A DNA stretch of 64,000 nt from Micromonospora olivasterospora. Lineage in GTDB: Bacteria; Actinomycetota; Actinomycetes; Mycobacteriales; Micromonosporaceae. The notes beneath the pieces are model-generated. The model saw nothing but the letters and a program-made list of their open reading frames with translations, did not search any database and was not told where the DNA came from. Position numbers and translations under genes: made by a program. Where the stretch lies: assembly GCF_007830265.1 (NCBI RefSeq), contig NZ_VLKE01000001.1:4712001-4776000 (forward strand), written 5' to 3'. Positions 35,704 to 45,409 of the stretch are shown here, one piece after another (the stretch's first letter is position 1; the number at the start of each line of letters is the position of its first letter).

Positions 35704-36741
35704 ATGGAGCTGGAACAGGCACGGAAGCTGTGGCAGCCGGAGCCGGGCTGGCTGAACACCGCCAGCTACGGGTTACCGCCGGACCCCGCGTACGCGGCGC
35801 TGACGGAGGCGCTGGCCGACTGGCGGGTGGGGCGTACCTCCTGGGAGGGCTGGAACGACGCGGCCGGCCGCGCCCGGTCCGCCTTCGCCGGGCTGGTCGG
35901 CGTGCCCGCCGCGGACGTCGCGATCGGCGGCAGCGTCTCCCAGTTGCTCGCCCCGGTCGCGGCGGCGCTGCCGCCCGGGGCCACGGTGGTGGTGCCGGAG
36001 GTCGAGTTCACCTCCAACCTCTTCCCCTGGCTGGTGCAGGCCGAGCGGGGCGTTGAGGTGCGGACGGTGCCGCTGGCCCGGCTCGCCGACGCGGTGGACG
36101 CCGACACCGACCTGGTGGCGTTCAGCCTGGTGCAGTCCGGCGACGGCACCGTGGCCGACCACGACGGGATCATGGCCGCCGCCGGCGCGCACGACGCGCT
36201 CGTGGCGGTGGACGCGACCCAGGCCTGCGGCTGGCTGCCGTTCGACGCGAGCCGGGCGGACGTGGTGGCGGTCGGGGCGTACAAGTGGCTGATGGCGCCC
36301 CGCGGCACCGCCTTCGCCTACCTGGCGCCGGCGCTGCGGGAGCGGCTGCGCCCCGACGCGGCGAGCTGGTACGCCGCCGACGACCCGTACTCCGCCTACT
36401 ACGGTCCGCCGCTGCGGCTGGCCGGCGACGCCCGCCGGTTCGACCTCTCCCCGGCGTGGTTCAGCTGGGTGGGGGCGGCACCCGCCCTGGAACTGCTCGC
36501 CGAGATCGGCGTGCCGGCGGTGCACCGGTACGACGTGGCGCTGGCCAACCGTTTCCTCGCCGGGCTGGGCCGCCCGCCGGGGGACAGCGCGATCGTCACG
36601 GTCGAGGTGCCCGGCGCACGGGAGAAGCTGGAGCGGGCCGGGGTCCGGGCGGCGGTCCGCGCCGGGCGGGTCCGCGCCTCGTTCCACCTGTACACCACGG
36701 AGGAGGACGTCGACCTCGCCCTCGACGCGCTGACCGCCTGA
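35704..36741 (+). CDS. Class V aminotransferase-fold PLP enzyme
   Basis: 345-residue PLP-dependent protein of the aminotransferase V/cysteine desulfurase-kynureninase superfamily. The substrate-side start PGWLNTASYGLPP is typical. The PLP Asp lies in VAVDATQACGW and the Schiff-base Lys in VGAYKWLMAPRGTAF (near 196-210). RVRASFHLYTTEEDVDLAL near the end carries the carboxylate-binding Arg. No active-site Cys loop is clear, so desulfurase activity is doubtful. Function unassigned. Confidence 0.8.
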   Translation: MELEQARKLWQPEPGWLNTASYGLPPDPAYAALTEALADWRVGRTSWEGWNDAAGRARSAFAGLVGVPAADVAIGGSVSQLLAPVAAALPPGATVVVPEVEFTSNLFPWLVQAERGVEVRTVPLARLADAVDADTDLVAFSLVQSGDGTVADHDGIMAAAGAHDALVAVDATQACGWLPFDASRADVVAVGAYKWLMAPRGTAFAYLAPALRERLRPDAASWYAADDPYSAYYGPPLRLAGDARRFDLSPAWFSWVGAAPALELLAEIGVPAVHRYDVALANRFLAGLGRPPGDSAIVTVEVPGAREKLERAGVRAAVRAGRVRASFHLYTTEEDVDLALDALTA

Positions 36742-36742
36742 C

Positions 36743-36823
36743 GCTGCCCACGCTGCCCACGCCGCCCACGCCGCCCACGCCGCCCACGCCGCCCACGCCG
36801 CCCACGCCGCCCACGCCGGCCAC
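36743..36823. repeat. Nine tandem 9-bp repeats (GCCGCCCAC)
   Basis: Two GCTGCCCAC units, six GCCGCCCAC units and one diverged GCCGGCCAC unit fill the whole gap between two convergent genes. Like the recombinase tract, the period is 9 bp. Confidence 0.9.
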
Positions 36824-36841
36824 CCGGGCGTGGGCGGACGC

Positions 36842-37705
36842 TCACCTGCCGGCGCCGGTGACGATGCCCGGGTTGATGCACAGGCCCGGCGTGCTGCCGT
36901 TCTTCTCGGCGATCTCCAGGCAGCGGGTCACCTTGTCCACCTTGGCGTTGGTCTCGGTGATCTGCTTCTGGATCTCGGCGTTGCGGCGGTCCTGTTCGAG
37001 GTTGCGGGTCTGGGCGAGCTTGTCCTGGAACGCCTTGATGTTGCCCTCGGTCTTGTCGTCGTGGTTGACCCGGGTGATGGTGACCGACAGGATGTCGACG
37101 TCCTCGGCCAACCGGCCCTTGGCGTTGGTCTTGATGCTCTCGGCGAACGGCTTGAGGTCGACGTTCAGGTTGCCGGTCTTCGCGTCGATCCGCTCGAGCG
37201 GGTTGTAGGAGGAGAAGGCGTCGTTCACGGCGCTGTCGAGCTGGACGCCGACCCGCTGCCCGCGGAAGCTGTCGAAGTCGCCCTTGTAGTTCATGAACTG
37301 CTGCGCGGCGTTCTCGGGCCGGACCTGCCACTCCACCAGCACCTCGACGCACGCGTCGGCGAGGGTGCTGGTACGCACCCGGACGCACTTGTCGTTGCCG
37401 ATGTGGTCGTACTTCTGCCGCCCGGCGTCCCACTCGCCGACCCGCTGCCACGGCGCGACCCACTTCAGCCCGGACCCGGTGACCTCACCGGTCGGCTTGC
37501 CGAAGCTGGTCACGATTCCGACCGAGCGGATGGGTACCGAGTGGGCGCTCGACGCTGCCGTGAGCAGGAGGGCCCCGGCGAGGGCGCCGGCCGCCGTCAG
37601 GAAGGCGGGCTTCCGGACCGTCGGGCGCGGGTTCAGGAGTGCGACGGCGGCGGCGATGAATGCGGCGACGGCGATGACGATCGCGAAGGTGAAGCCGGAC
37701 GGCAT
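36842..37705 (-). CDS. SPFH/Band-7 domain membrane protein
   Basis: 287 residues with two N-terminal transmembrane helices (FAIVIAVAAFIAAAVALL; LTAAGALAGALLLTAAS) followed by a prohibitin/stomatin-like domain (VGIVTSFGKPTGEVTGSGLK, then WVAPWQ; VRTSTLADACVEVLVEWQVR). A charged coiled-coil (NLEQDRRNAEIQKQITETNA) and three late Cys complete it. SPFH proteins form membrane rings at microdomains; the specific partner is unknown. ATG 37705 is chosen; GTG 37723 is possible. Confidence 0.8.
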   Translation of the reverse strand: MPSGFTFAIVIAVAAFIAAAVALLNPRPTVRKPAFLTAAGALAGALLLTAASSAHSVPIRSVGIVTSFGKPTGEVTGSGLKWVAPWQRVGEWDAGRQKYDHIGNDKCVRVRTSTLADACVEVLVEWQVRPENAAQQFMNYKGDFDSFRGQRVGVQLDSAVNDAFSSYNPLERIDAKTGNLNVDLKPFAESIKTNAKGRLAEDVDILSVTITRVNHDDKTEGNIKAFQDKLAQTRNLEQDRRNAEIQKQITETNAKVDKVTRCLEIAEKNGSTPGLCINPGIVTGAGR

Positions 37706-37723
37706 GGGCGCGGGGCCTTTCAC

Positions 37724-38054
37724 GGGGGGCGGCTAGTCGATGATCAAGGTAGCCGTCTTGGGCAAGGCGTCGGGCGGCGCGGGCATACCTGGCGCGGGTT
37801 CCCGGGGATGCCGGCGGGCCGGTGGCGCCGCCACATGTCCCCGTATATCGGCGGCCGACGATCCCGATCGCCCGCCGTCGAGGGGGTGCCCGGGTGGGCA
37901 CCCTATGGCGGGGGTACCCGCATCCGTTGGGGTGAATGTGTGGGGAATCGGCATGGCTCGACTCCTTCGGCCCGCCGTAGGTTTCCTGCACGCGACGGCC
38001 CTGTGACCACTGTCACCGACCGGCCGACGCGACGGACCTGCGGAGGGTGTGGCG
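37724..38054. other. Intergenic region upstream of the liv genes
   Basis: About 330 bp between divergent genes. No reading frame with protein character was found. It should hold the promoters for the SPFH gene and for livG; no clear operator is visible. Confidence 0.4.
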
Positions 38055-38816
38055 ATGGCCGGGCAAGCGGTCCTGACGGCTCGCGGGCTGACCCGCGACT
38101 TCCGGGGCTTCCGGGCGGTCGACAGCGTCGACCTCGACGTGGCGCCGGAGAGCGTGCACGCCCTGGTCGGCCCGAACGGCGCCGGCAAGACGACCCTGTT
38201 CAACCTGCTCACCGGGTTCCTGCGGCCCACCGGCGGGCGGATCGAGCTGGCCGGCCGGGACGTCACCGGCCTCCCGCCGGAACAGGTCGCCCGGCTCGGG
38301 GTGGCCCGGTCCTTCCAGATCACCAGCCTGTTCCCGCAGCTGTCCGCGCGGGAGCACGTCGAGCTGGCGCTGCAGTCGCCCAGCGGGCTCGGCTGGCGGT
38401 TCTGGCGCTCGGCGACGCTGATGCGCCGCTACCGCGACCGCGCCGACGAGTTGCTGGGCATGGTCGGCCTCGCCGAGCTGGCCGAGGCCCCGGCCGAGGT
38501 TCTCGCGTACGGGCGCAAGCGGGCCCTCGAACTGGCCATCGCCCTCGCCCTCGACCCCAAGGTGCTGCTGCTCGACGAGCCGACCGCCGGGATGGGGCTG
38601 GAGGACGTCGACCGCACCGTGGAGCTGATCTCCCGGATCCGGCAGGGCCGGACGGTGGTCATGGTCGAGCACAACATGAGCGTGGTCGGCCGGCTCGCCG
38701 ACACCGTCACCGTCCTGCAGGCCGGCAAGGTGCTGGTCGAGGGCCCGTACGAGCAGGTCCGCGCCGACGAGCGCGTGATCACCGCCTACCTGGGAGCCGC
38801 CGATGCTGCGCATTGA
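38055..38816 (+). CDS. livG: Branched-chain amino-acid ABC transporter ATPase LivG
   Basis: 253-residue ABC ATPase: Walker A GPNGAGKTTL (about 38-47), Q-loop RSFQITSLFP, degenerate signature EVLAYGRKRALELA in place of LSGGQ (normal for LivG), Walker B VLLLDEPTAGM and H-loop VEHNM. ATG 38055 is 7 bases after GGAGGG. It overlaps livF by 14 bp and begins the liv cluster. The substrate class is assigned from the family and the livF-livK-livM neighbours. Confidence 0.88.
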   Translation: MAGQAVLTARGLTRDFRGFRAVDSVDLDVAPESVHALVGPNGAGKTTLFNLLTGFLRPTGGRIELAGRDVTGLPPEQVARLGVARSFQITSLFPQLSAREHVELALQSPSGLGWRFWRSATLMRRYRDRADELLGMVGLAELAEAPAEVLAYGRKRALELAIALALDPKVLLLDEPTAGMGLEDVDRTVELISRIRQGRTVVMVEHNMSVVGRLADTVTVLQAGKVLVEGPYEQVRADERVITAYLGAADAAH

Positions 38817-39496
38817 GAACCTCTCCGCCTGGTACGGGGAGGCGCGGGTGCTGGCGCGAGGTCAGCCTCGACGTCGCCGCCGGGGAGGTGGTGACCCTCG
38901 TCGGGCGCAACGGCGCCGGCAAGTCCACCCTGCTGCGCTGCGTGCTGGGGCTGCACGCCGGCCAGAGCGGCAGGGTGGAACTCGACGGCCGCGACGTCAC
39001 GCGGCTGCCCGCGCACCGGCGGGCCCGGCTCGGGCTCGGCTGGGTCCCCGACGACCGGGGCAGCTACGCCACGCTCAGCGTCACCGAGAACCTCACCCTG
39101 CCGCCCCGGGTCGGCCCCGACCCGTGGCCGCTGGAGCGGGTGTACGAGGCGTTCCCCGCCCTGTACGGCCGCCGCGACTCGGCGGCCACCCAGCTCTCCG
39201 GCGGCGAGCAGCAGATGCTCGCCCTGGCCCGGGTGCTGCGGATGGGCGCCCGGCTGCTGCTCTGCGACGAGCCCACCGAGGGGCTCTCCCCGCTGCTGGT
39301 GCAGCAGGTCGGTGACCTGCTGCGCGAGGCCAAGCGGCACGGCGTGACCGTGCTGCTGGTCGAGCAGAACCTGCACTTCGCCACCGGCGTCGCCGACCGG
39401 CACTACCTGCTGGCCGAGGGACGGATCGCGGAGGCGATGGACAACTCCGAGGTGCGCTCGCGGGAGCGCGAGCTGCTGGCGTACCTCGGAATCTGA
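38803..39496 (+). pseudogene. livF: Branched-chain amino-acid ABC transporter ATPase LivF, frameshifted
   Basis: Starts at ATG 38803 (MLRIENLSAWYGEARVL), but one extra G near 38853 shifts the frame. The rest continues in the next frame: REVSLDVAAGEVVTLVGRNG with Walker A GRNGAGKST, signature TQLSGGEQQML, Walker B LLLCDEPTEGL and H-loop VEQNLHF, to TGA 39496. Deleting one base gives a full-length LivF, so a sequencing error is quite possible. Confidence 0.8.
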
Positions 39497-39540
39497 TGTC
39501 GACGCGAGGCCGCGCGGCGCGCGCGGATGGAGGGACGGAC

Positions 39541-40625
39541 ATGCGTAGGACCGTGGGTGTGGCCGCGGCGTCGGCCGCGGTGGTGCTGGCGGCCGGCTGC
39601 GGTGGCGGTGGCCCCCAGTCGTCGGGGGACCAGAAGCTGACCGGCGACAAGATCGTGCTGGGCGTGCTCAACGACCAATCCGGGGCGTACTCGGAGCTGT
39701 CCGGGAAGAACTCGGTCAAGGCCGTCGAGATGGCCATCGCCGACTTCAAGGCGAAGTACGGCGACAAGGCGGTGACCAGGAACATCGCGGTGGAGACCGC
39801 TGACCACCAGAACAAGCCGGACGTGGCCAACACCAAGGCCCAGGAGATGATCGACCGCAAGGGCGCGGACGCCATTCTCGACGTGCCGACCTCCTCGGCC
39901 GCCCTGAAGGTCGCCGACGTGGCCAAGGAGAAGAAGAGGCTCTACTTCAACATCGGCGCGGCCACCACCGACCTGACCGGCAAGAGCTGCAACAGGTACA
40001 CGTTCCACTACGCGTACGACACGTACATGCTGGCCCACGGCACCGGCACGGTGACCACCCAGCAGGTCGGCAAGAACTGGTACATCCTGTACCCGAACTA
40101 CGCCTTCGGTCAGGACATGGAGAAGAACTTCTCCGCGGCGATCGGCGCGGCCGGCGGCACCGTGGTCGGCGGCGCCCCGTTCCCGAACACCAGCGGCGAC
40201 TACTCCTCCTTCCTGCTCAAGGCCCCGACCCTGAACCCGAAGCCGCAGGTGCTCGGCACCATGCAGGCCGGCGCCGAGCTGGTCAACGTCGTCAAGCAGT
40301 ACAACGAGTTCAAGCTGCGGGACAAGGGCATCGGCCTGGCCGTGGGCCTGATGTTCATCACCGACATCCACTCGCTGACCCCGGCGGCGCTGGCCGGCAC
40401 CACCTACACCGACGCGTGGTACTGGAACTTCGACCAGCAGAACCGGGAGTGGGCCGACCGCTTCCAGAAGGAGACCGGCACCCGTCCCCCCTTCGCGCAC
40501 GCCGCCAACTACTCCGCCGCGCTGCAGTACCTGGAGGCGGTGCAGGCCGCCGGCACCGACGACGCGGACGCCGTGGTCAAGGGCCTGGAGGGCAAGGAGG
40601 TCAACGACCTCTTCCTGCGCAACGG
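39541..40625 (+). pseudogene. livK: Branched-chain amino-acid ABC transporter substrate-binding lipoprotein LivK, lacking its end
   Basis: Lipoprotein signal with lipobox VLAAGC (Cys about residue 20), then a type I periplasmic-binding fold: IVLGVLNDQSGAYSELSGKN, ADAILDVPTSSAALKVADVA and FPNTSGDYSSFLLKA. The frame remains open but after DLFLRNG (about 40622) the sequence becomes the middle of a permease gene in another frame. The expected last ~25-30 residues are missing. The joint has a shared GCA trinucleotide. Confidence 0.8.
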
Positions 40626-41046
40626 CAGTGCACTCGCCGTTCGGCCGGGTGCTCGTCGGCATCCGGGACAACCCGGCCCGGGCGCGGGCGCTGGGCTACC
40701 CGGTGCACCGCTACAAGCTGACGGCGTTCGTGCTCTCCGGTTTCCTCGCCGGGCTCGGCGGCGGGCTCTTCGCCATCGGCCACCGGTTCGTCTCGCTCGA
40801 CGTGCTGCACTGGACCACCTCCGGCAAGGCGGTCATCGTCGTGGTGCTCGGCGGCATCGGCACGCTGTGGGGCGGGGTGCTCGGCTCGGCGCTCGTCGTC
40901 CGCCTGGAGGACTGGCTGTCGTTCTCCGGGTTCGAGGCGATCGGCCTGGTCACCGGCGGCATCTTCGTACTCGTCGTGCTGCTGTTCCGGCGTGGGATCT
41001 GGGGGTCGGTCGCGCAGTTGGCGCCTGCACCGTCTGCACGACGGGC
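40626..41046 (+). pseudogene. livM: C-terminal part of branched-chain amino-acid permease LivM
   Basis: The frame beginning HSPFGRVLVGIRDNPARARA, then LGYPVHRYKL is the conserved cytoplasmic EAA-type loop of LivM. Three membrane helices follow (AFVLSGFLAGLGGGLFAIGH; KAVIVVVLGGIGTLWGGVLG; IGLVTGGIFVLVVLLF). The N-terminal half and all of livH are absent, consistent with a ~2-kb deletion from inside livK to inside livM. The 3' end has no clean stop and runs into an intergenic repeat, so a further indel is likely. Transporter not functional as written. Confidence 0.75.
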
Positions 41047-41072
41047 TCAGTCGCGCACATCGACGCCGTGTC

Positions 41073-41140
41073 GCCGATATGGCGGCATCCGGAGGGCTCG
41101 GACACCCCCATGTCGCCGACATCGGGGCGCCGCCGGGTGA
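41073..41140. repeat. Dispersed intergenic element, ATGTCGCCGACAT family, copy 2
   Basis: Holds TGTCGCCGATATGGCGGCAT and the palindromic ATGTCGCCGACAT flanked by CCCC and GGGG. Shares these cores with stretches at 14552 and 55943. Confidence 0.5.
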
Positions 41141-41153
41141 CCTGGCGCACAAA

Positions 41154-41176
41154 CGATACGAACCGGTTCCGTATCG
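41154..41176 (+). promoter_or_regulatory. Probable TetR operator upstream of the MFS efflux gene
   Basis: GATAC, then the perfect 10-bp palindrome GAACCGGTTC, one extra C, then GTATC. This is a dyad typical of TetR sites, in an AT-richer promoter zone 90 bp before the MFS start. A second CGTATCG half-site occurs at 41218-41224. The TetR gene lies directly downstream of the transporter. Confidence 0.6.
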
Positions 41177-41265
41177 AAATGCTCTCGCATACGCTCAACG
41201 GCGTTACGAGTCTGCCCCGTATCGTATTGCGCGTCGCGGGGGAATCCGGGGGGAGAACGCCGCAC

Positions 41266-42831
41266 ATGCAACCGCACGAGAACACCGGACACCCGAGGAG
41301 GTGGGCGATCCTCGGGGTGCTGGTGATCAGCCTCCTCGTCGTCGTCCTCGACAACACCATCCTGAACGTCGCCCTGCGCACCCTCGCCGACCCGGTGCAC
41401 GGGCTCGGCGCCACCCAGGGCGAGCTGGAGTGGTCCATCAACTCGTACACCCTGGTCTTCGCCGGCCTGCTCTTCACCTTCGGCGTCCTCGGCGACCGTG
41501 CCGGCCGCCGGCGGTTCCTGCTGATCGGCCTGGCGTTCTTCGGGCTGGCGTCGCTGCTGTCGGCGTACGCCCAGAACCCCGGCCAGTTGATCGCGGCGCG
41601 CGCGCTGATGGGCGTGGGCGGGGCGGCGATCATGCCGGTGACCCTCTCGATCATCTCCAACGTCTTCGACCCGCGGGAACGCGGCCGAGCGATCGGCATC
41701 TGGGCCGGGGCGGTCGGCCTCGCCGTCGCGATCGGCCCGATCCTCGGCGGCGCGCTGCTGGAGCACTACTGGTGGGGCTCGGTGTTCCTGATCAACGTGC
41801 CCGTGGTGGCGCTGGGCGTGGTCCTGGTCGCCCTGCTGGTGCCCGAGTCCCGCGACCCCGACCCCGGACGGGTCGACCTGGCCGGCGTGCTGCTGTCCGT
41901 GGTGGGGCTGGTGGCGCTCACGTACGGCATCATCGACGGCGGTGAGCACGGCTTCGGTCGGCCGCTGGTCTGGGCGTCGCTCGTGGGCGGCTTGGCGATG
42001 CTGGCCTGGTTCGTCACGCACGAGCTGCGCAGCGACCACCCGTCGCTGGACGTCCGGCTGTTCCGGGTGCCCCGCTTCGCGGCGCCGGTGGCGATGGTCG
42101 GGCTGATCTTCTTCGCGGCGATGGGTGTGATGTTCTTCAGCTCGTTCTACCTGCAACTGGTGCGCGGCTACAGCCCGCTGGAGACCGGCCTGCTCTTCCT
42201 GCCGTTCGCCGTCGCCCAGCTGGTGTTCGCCCCGCGCAGCGCGGCGATGGTCCGCCGGTACGGGGGCAGGGCGGTGGCGGTCGTCGGGCTGGCGCTGACC
42301 GTCGTGGCCCTCGGGGCGTTCGCGTTCGTCGACGCGGGCACCCCCATCTGGGCGATCCTGGTGCTGTACTTCCTCCAGGGCGCGGGGATGGCCAACATCA
42401 TGCCGCCGGCCACCGAGTCGATCATGTCGGCGCTGCCGCGGGAGAAGGCGGGCGTCGGCTCGGCCGTCAGCAACACCGTCCGGCAGGTGGCCGGCGCGCT
42501 GGGCGTGGCGGTCCTCGGCTCGGTGCTGTCGGCCGTGTACCGGGACGACGTCGCGCCGGCCCTGCGTGGCCTGCCCGCCCAGGCCCACGAGGCGGCCGGC
42601 GAGTCGATCTCCGGGGCGTACGCGGTGGCGGGCCAGCTCGGGCCGGCGGCGCCGCACCTCGTCGCGGCGGCCGACCACGCCTTCGTCTCGGCCATGCACT
42701 GGGCCGCGGCGCTCTCCGCGGCGGTCGCCGCGCTCGGCGTCGTGGTCGCGCTGCGCTGGCTGCCCGGCCGCGCCGGGGCCGACCGGCGCCCGCGCCGGTG
42801 GCCGGCGAGCCGGAGTTGGCTGGAACCCCGT
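41266..42831 (+). CDS. MFS drug efflux transporter (DHA2, 14-helix type), C-terminal frameshift
   Basis: About 520 residues of a 14-helix major facilitator. It has motif A FGVLGDRAGRRRFL, motif C AVGLAVAIGPILGGALLEHY and the D1-type start LVVVLDNTILNVAL. No stop occurs in this frame after the last helix (AAVAALGVVVALRWLPG). A one-base loss near 42783-42795 would restore an ending of about 20 residues (VAGEPELAGTP) with TAG at 42831. Expected to export hydrophobic drugs or metabolites under control of the adjacent TetR. Translated region otherwise complete. Confidence 0.8.
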
Positions 42832-42844
42832 AGGTTCGGCGACA

Positions 42845-43453
42845 ATGTCGGACATGACATCTGCCGCCGAGGCTCCGCGGTCGCCCGGGCGACCGCGGAG
42901 CGTCCGCGCGGACGAGGCCATCGTGGAGGCCACCCTCGACCTGCTCGCCGACGGCAACACGATCGAGACGCTGACGATCGAGGCGATCGCGGCCCGGGCC
43001 GGGGTCGGCAAGAACACCATCTACCGCCGCTGGCCCGGCAAGAACGCGCTGCTGATCGACGCGCTGCGCCGGCTCAAGGGCATCGTGCCGCAGCCGGCCG
43101 GCCACTCCGTCCGGGACGACCTCGTGCTGCTGGTCGGCGCGGTCGGCCACCACATCGACCCCCGGGCCGCGAAGATCATGCCGTACCTCGTGCCCGAGGC
43201 GAACCGCAGCCCGGAGCAGTACCAGCTGTACCAGAACATCATCGAGCCCCGCCGGACGCTGATGCGCGAGGTGCTCCGCCGCGGGATGCGCAGCGGCGAG
43301 CTGCGGGCCGACCTGGACGTCGAGGTGGCGATGGCCCTGCTCACCGGCCCGATGCTGATCCAGCGGTTGCTGCGCTGGCACCCCGACCTGGACGAGGGCC
43401 TGCTCCCGGAGCGGATCGTCGACGGCGTGCTGGAGGGCATCCGCGCCCGTTGA
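42845..43453 (+). CDS. TetR-family transcriptional regulator
   Basis: 202-residue repressor. N-terminal helix-turn-helix: LTIEAIAARAGVGKNTIYRR, then WPGKNALLIDAL (residues ~40-75), the standard TetR DNA-binding signature. The C-terminal ligand-binding domain resembles TetR_C_11-type regulators (DVEVAMALLTGPMLIQRLL). ATG 42845 (MSDMTSA) or 42854. It lies 13 bp after the MFS gene and probably represses it through the operator at 41154. Confidence 0.88.
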   Translation: MSDMTSAAEAPRSPGRPRSVRADEAIVEATLDLLADGNTIETLTIEAIAARAGVGKNTIYRRWPGKNALLIDALRRLKGIVPQPAGHSVRDDLVLLVGAVGHHIDPRAAKIMPYLVPEANRSPEQYQLYQNIIEPRRTLMREVLRRGMRSGELRADLDVEVAMALLTGPMLIQRLLRWHPDLDEGLLPERIVDGVLEGIRAR

Positions 43454-43472
43454 GCGCCGGAGCCCGGCCGGC

Positions 43473-45395
43473 TCAGCCGGAGGGCGTACGCAGGCGGTGC
43501 AGGCGCAGTGCCAGCTGCACCTCCAGGGCCCGCTCCGGCTTCTGCCAGTCCGCGCCGAGGAGCTGGCCGACGCGCTCCAGCCGTTGCGTCACCGTGTTGA
43601 CGTGCACGTGCAGCAGCTCGGCCGCCCGGGCCAGGCTCCCGCCCACCCCGAAGTAGGCCTCCAGCGTCCGGACCAGGGCGGTGCCCCGCCGGGCGTCGTA
43701 GTCCACCACCGGCCCGACCGTGGCGGCCAGGAAGCGGGCCACGTCCCGGTCGCCCCGGTCCCCGCCCACGGCCCCGAGCAGCAGCCCGACGAAGCCCAGT
43801 TCGGCCGTGCTCGCCCCCTGCCCGGCCCGGCCGAGCGCGCCCAGCGCCGTCAGGCAGCGGTCCGCCTCCTGGAAGACGGCCGCCAGCGACGCCGGCCCGG
43901 TCGACGGGCCGCTCGCCCCGGCGGTCACCGGCCGCCCGGTGATCCGGGACAGGTCCCGCGACACGGCGCGGGCGGCGGCGCCGGTGTCGCGGCCGGGCAG
44001 CATCAGCACCACCCGGCCGTCGCGCGCCGCGGCCAGGCCGCCGCGGGTCGAGGCGTACGTGGTGGCCCAGGACAGCACCCGCTGCCGGGCCGACCCGGTC
44101 GCGGCGATCGCGTCGTCGTCGACCGCGACGAGCACGTGCGGGGCGTCCAGGTCCACCCCGAGCCGGCGGGCCCGGCTGCGCAGCGCGTCGGTGTCCCGCA
44201 GCGGCCGGGCGATCAGGTCGTCGAGCAGCTCGCCCCGCACGCGCCCCTCCGCCTCGGCGACCGTCCGGCGGAACAGCAGCAGCAGCGCGGTGACCAGCGC
44301 GGCCCGCTCCAGGATCCGCTGGTCGGCGCCGGCCAGCTCGCCGTCGGGGCGCAGCACCAGCGCGCCCAGGTTCTCCGCACCCGCCACGACCGCCGCGTAC
44401 CAGAGCGGGCCGCGACGGACGCTGCGCCCCTCGGTGCGCGACGCCGCCACCGCCTCGACCAGGTCCGCCCGGTCGGGCTCCTCGATCTCGCCCACCCGGG
44501 CCAGCCGCCGGCCGTCGGCGTCGAGCGCCAGCAGCGTCCCGCCGAGCACGTCGGTCACCGCGGACGCCACGTCCTCCACCCCGCCGCCGCGCAGCACCAG
44601 CGCGGTCATCCGGTCGTGGGCCGCCGCCGCCCGCTCCACGGAAGTGCTGTGGGCGCGGATCGTGGTGTTGGCCGCCGACAGCTCCTCCAGGGCCGCGCGG
44701 GTCTCGGCCAGCAGCCGGGCCGTGTCGATGGCCACGGCCGCGTGCGCCGCGAGGGAGACCAGCAGCGCCACCTCCTCGCGGGCGAACGGCCGCGCCGAGC
44801 GGTTGGCCGCGTACAGCACCCCGATCGAGGTGGAGCCCAGCCGCAACGGCACCCCGAGGATCGCCACCAGGCCCTCCTCGCCCACCCCGGCGTCGATCTC
44901 GCCGGTGTGGTGGAAGCGGTCGTCCTCCGGGTAGTTCGCGGTGACGTACGGGGTGCCGGACTGGGCCACGAGGCCGCCCAGGCCGGCGCCGAGCGGCAGC
45001 CGCAGCCGCTGGAAGCGCGCCGAGACCGAGCCGTCGGTGACCCGCATGTACGTGTCGCCGCGTTCGTCGTCGTTCAGCGTCATGTACGCCACGTCGGTGC
45101 CGAGCAGGTTGCGGGCCCGGTGCACGATCGCCCGCAGCACGTCGTCGAGGTCGCGCAGGCCGGCCAGGTCGCTCGCCGTGTCGTACAGGCCGGACAGCTC
45201 GATCTCCCGGCGGCGCCGGCGCTCCAGCAGCGCGCGGACCCGAAGCGCCACCACCTTGGCCTGCTCCAGCTCCGCCAGCCGGTCGGCGGGCAGGCCGGCG
45301 GCCCGGGCGGCGACCAGCGGCCCCTCGAACTCGACCGCGGCCGCCTCGCGGGCGAGCAGCTCCAGGAACTCCACCGGCGACGACATGACCGACAT
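43473..45395 (-). CDS. GAF-domain, PucR-type transcriptional regulator
   Basis: 640 residues. Residues ~60-110 are a coiled coil ([20 protein letters not shown]), then a GAF sensor domain (~80-215; [20 protein letters not shown] ... [19 protein letters not shown]), a CdaR/GGDEF-like middle, and a C-terminal PucR helix-turn-helix ([20 protein letters not shown], then [13 protein letters not shown]). Start at ATG 45395; ATG 45386 is equally likely. It is 14 bp downstream of the dehydrogenase on the same strand, so it may control it in response to a small ligand. Confidence 0.85.
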   Translation of the reverse strand: MSVMSSPVEFLELLAREAAAVEFEGPLVAARAAGLPADRLAELEQAKVVALRVRALLERRRRREIELSGLYDTASDLAGLRDLDDVLRAIVHRARNLLGTDVAYMTLNDDERGDTYMRVTDGSVSARFQRLRLPLGAGLGGLVAQSGTPYVTANYPEDDRFHHTGEIDAGVGEEGLVAILGVPLRLGSTSIGVLYAANRSARPFAREEVALLVSLAAHAAVAIDTARLLAETRAALEELSAANTTIRAHSTSVERAAAAHDRMTALVLRGGGVEDVASAVTDVLGGTLLALDADGRRLARVGEIEEPDRADLVEAVAASRTEGRSVRRGPLWYAAVVAGAENLGALVLRPDGELAGADQRILERAALVTALLLLFRRTVAEAEGRVRGELLDDLIARPLRDTDALRSRARRLGVDLDAPHVLVAVDDDAIAATGSARQRVLSWATTYASTRGGLAAARDGRVVLMLPGRDTGAAARAVSRDLSRITGRPVTAGASGPSTGPASLAAVFQEADRCLTALGALGRAGQGASTAELGFVGLLLGAVGGDRGDRDVARFLAATVGPVVDYDARRGTALVRTLEAYFGVGGSLARAAELLHVHVNTVTQRLERVGQLLGADWQKPERALEVQLALRLHRLRTPSG

Positions 45396-45409
45396 TGTGC
45401 GGGGCGCCA

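Noticed and set aside
39496..43656. A 1,386-codon open frame that joins LivK, a permease region, an MFS transporter and more.
   Set aside because: It is an artefact of a deletion joint and of missing stops in GC-rich DNA. Family boundaries show separate genes in different frames, and there is no linker typical of true fusions.
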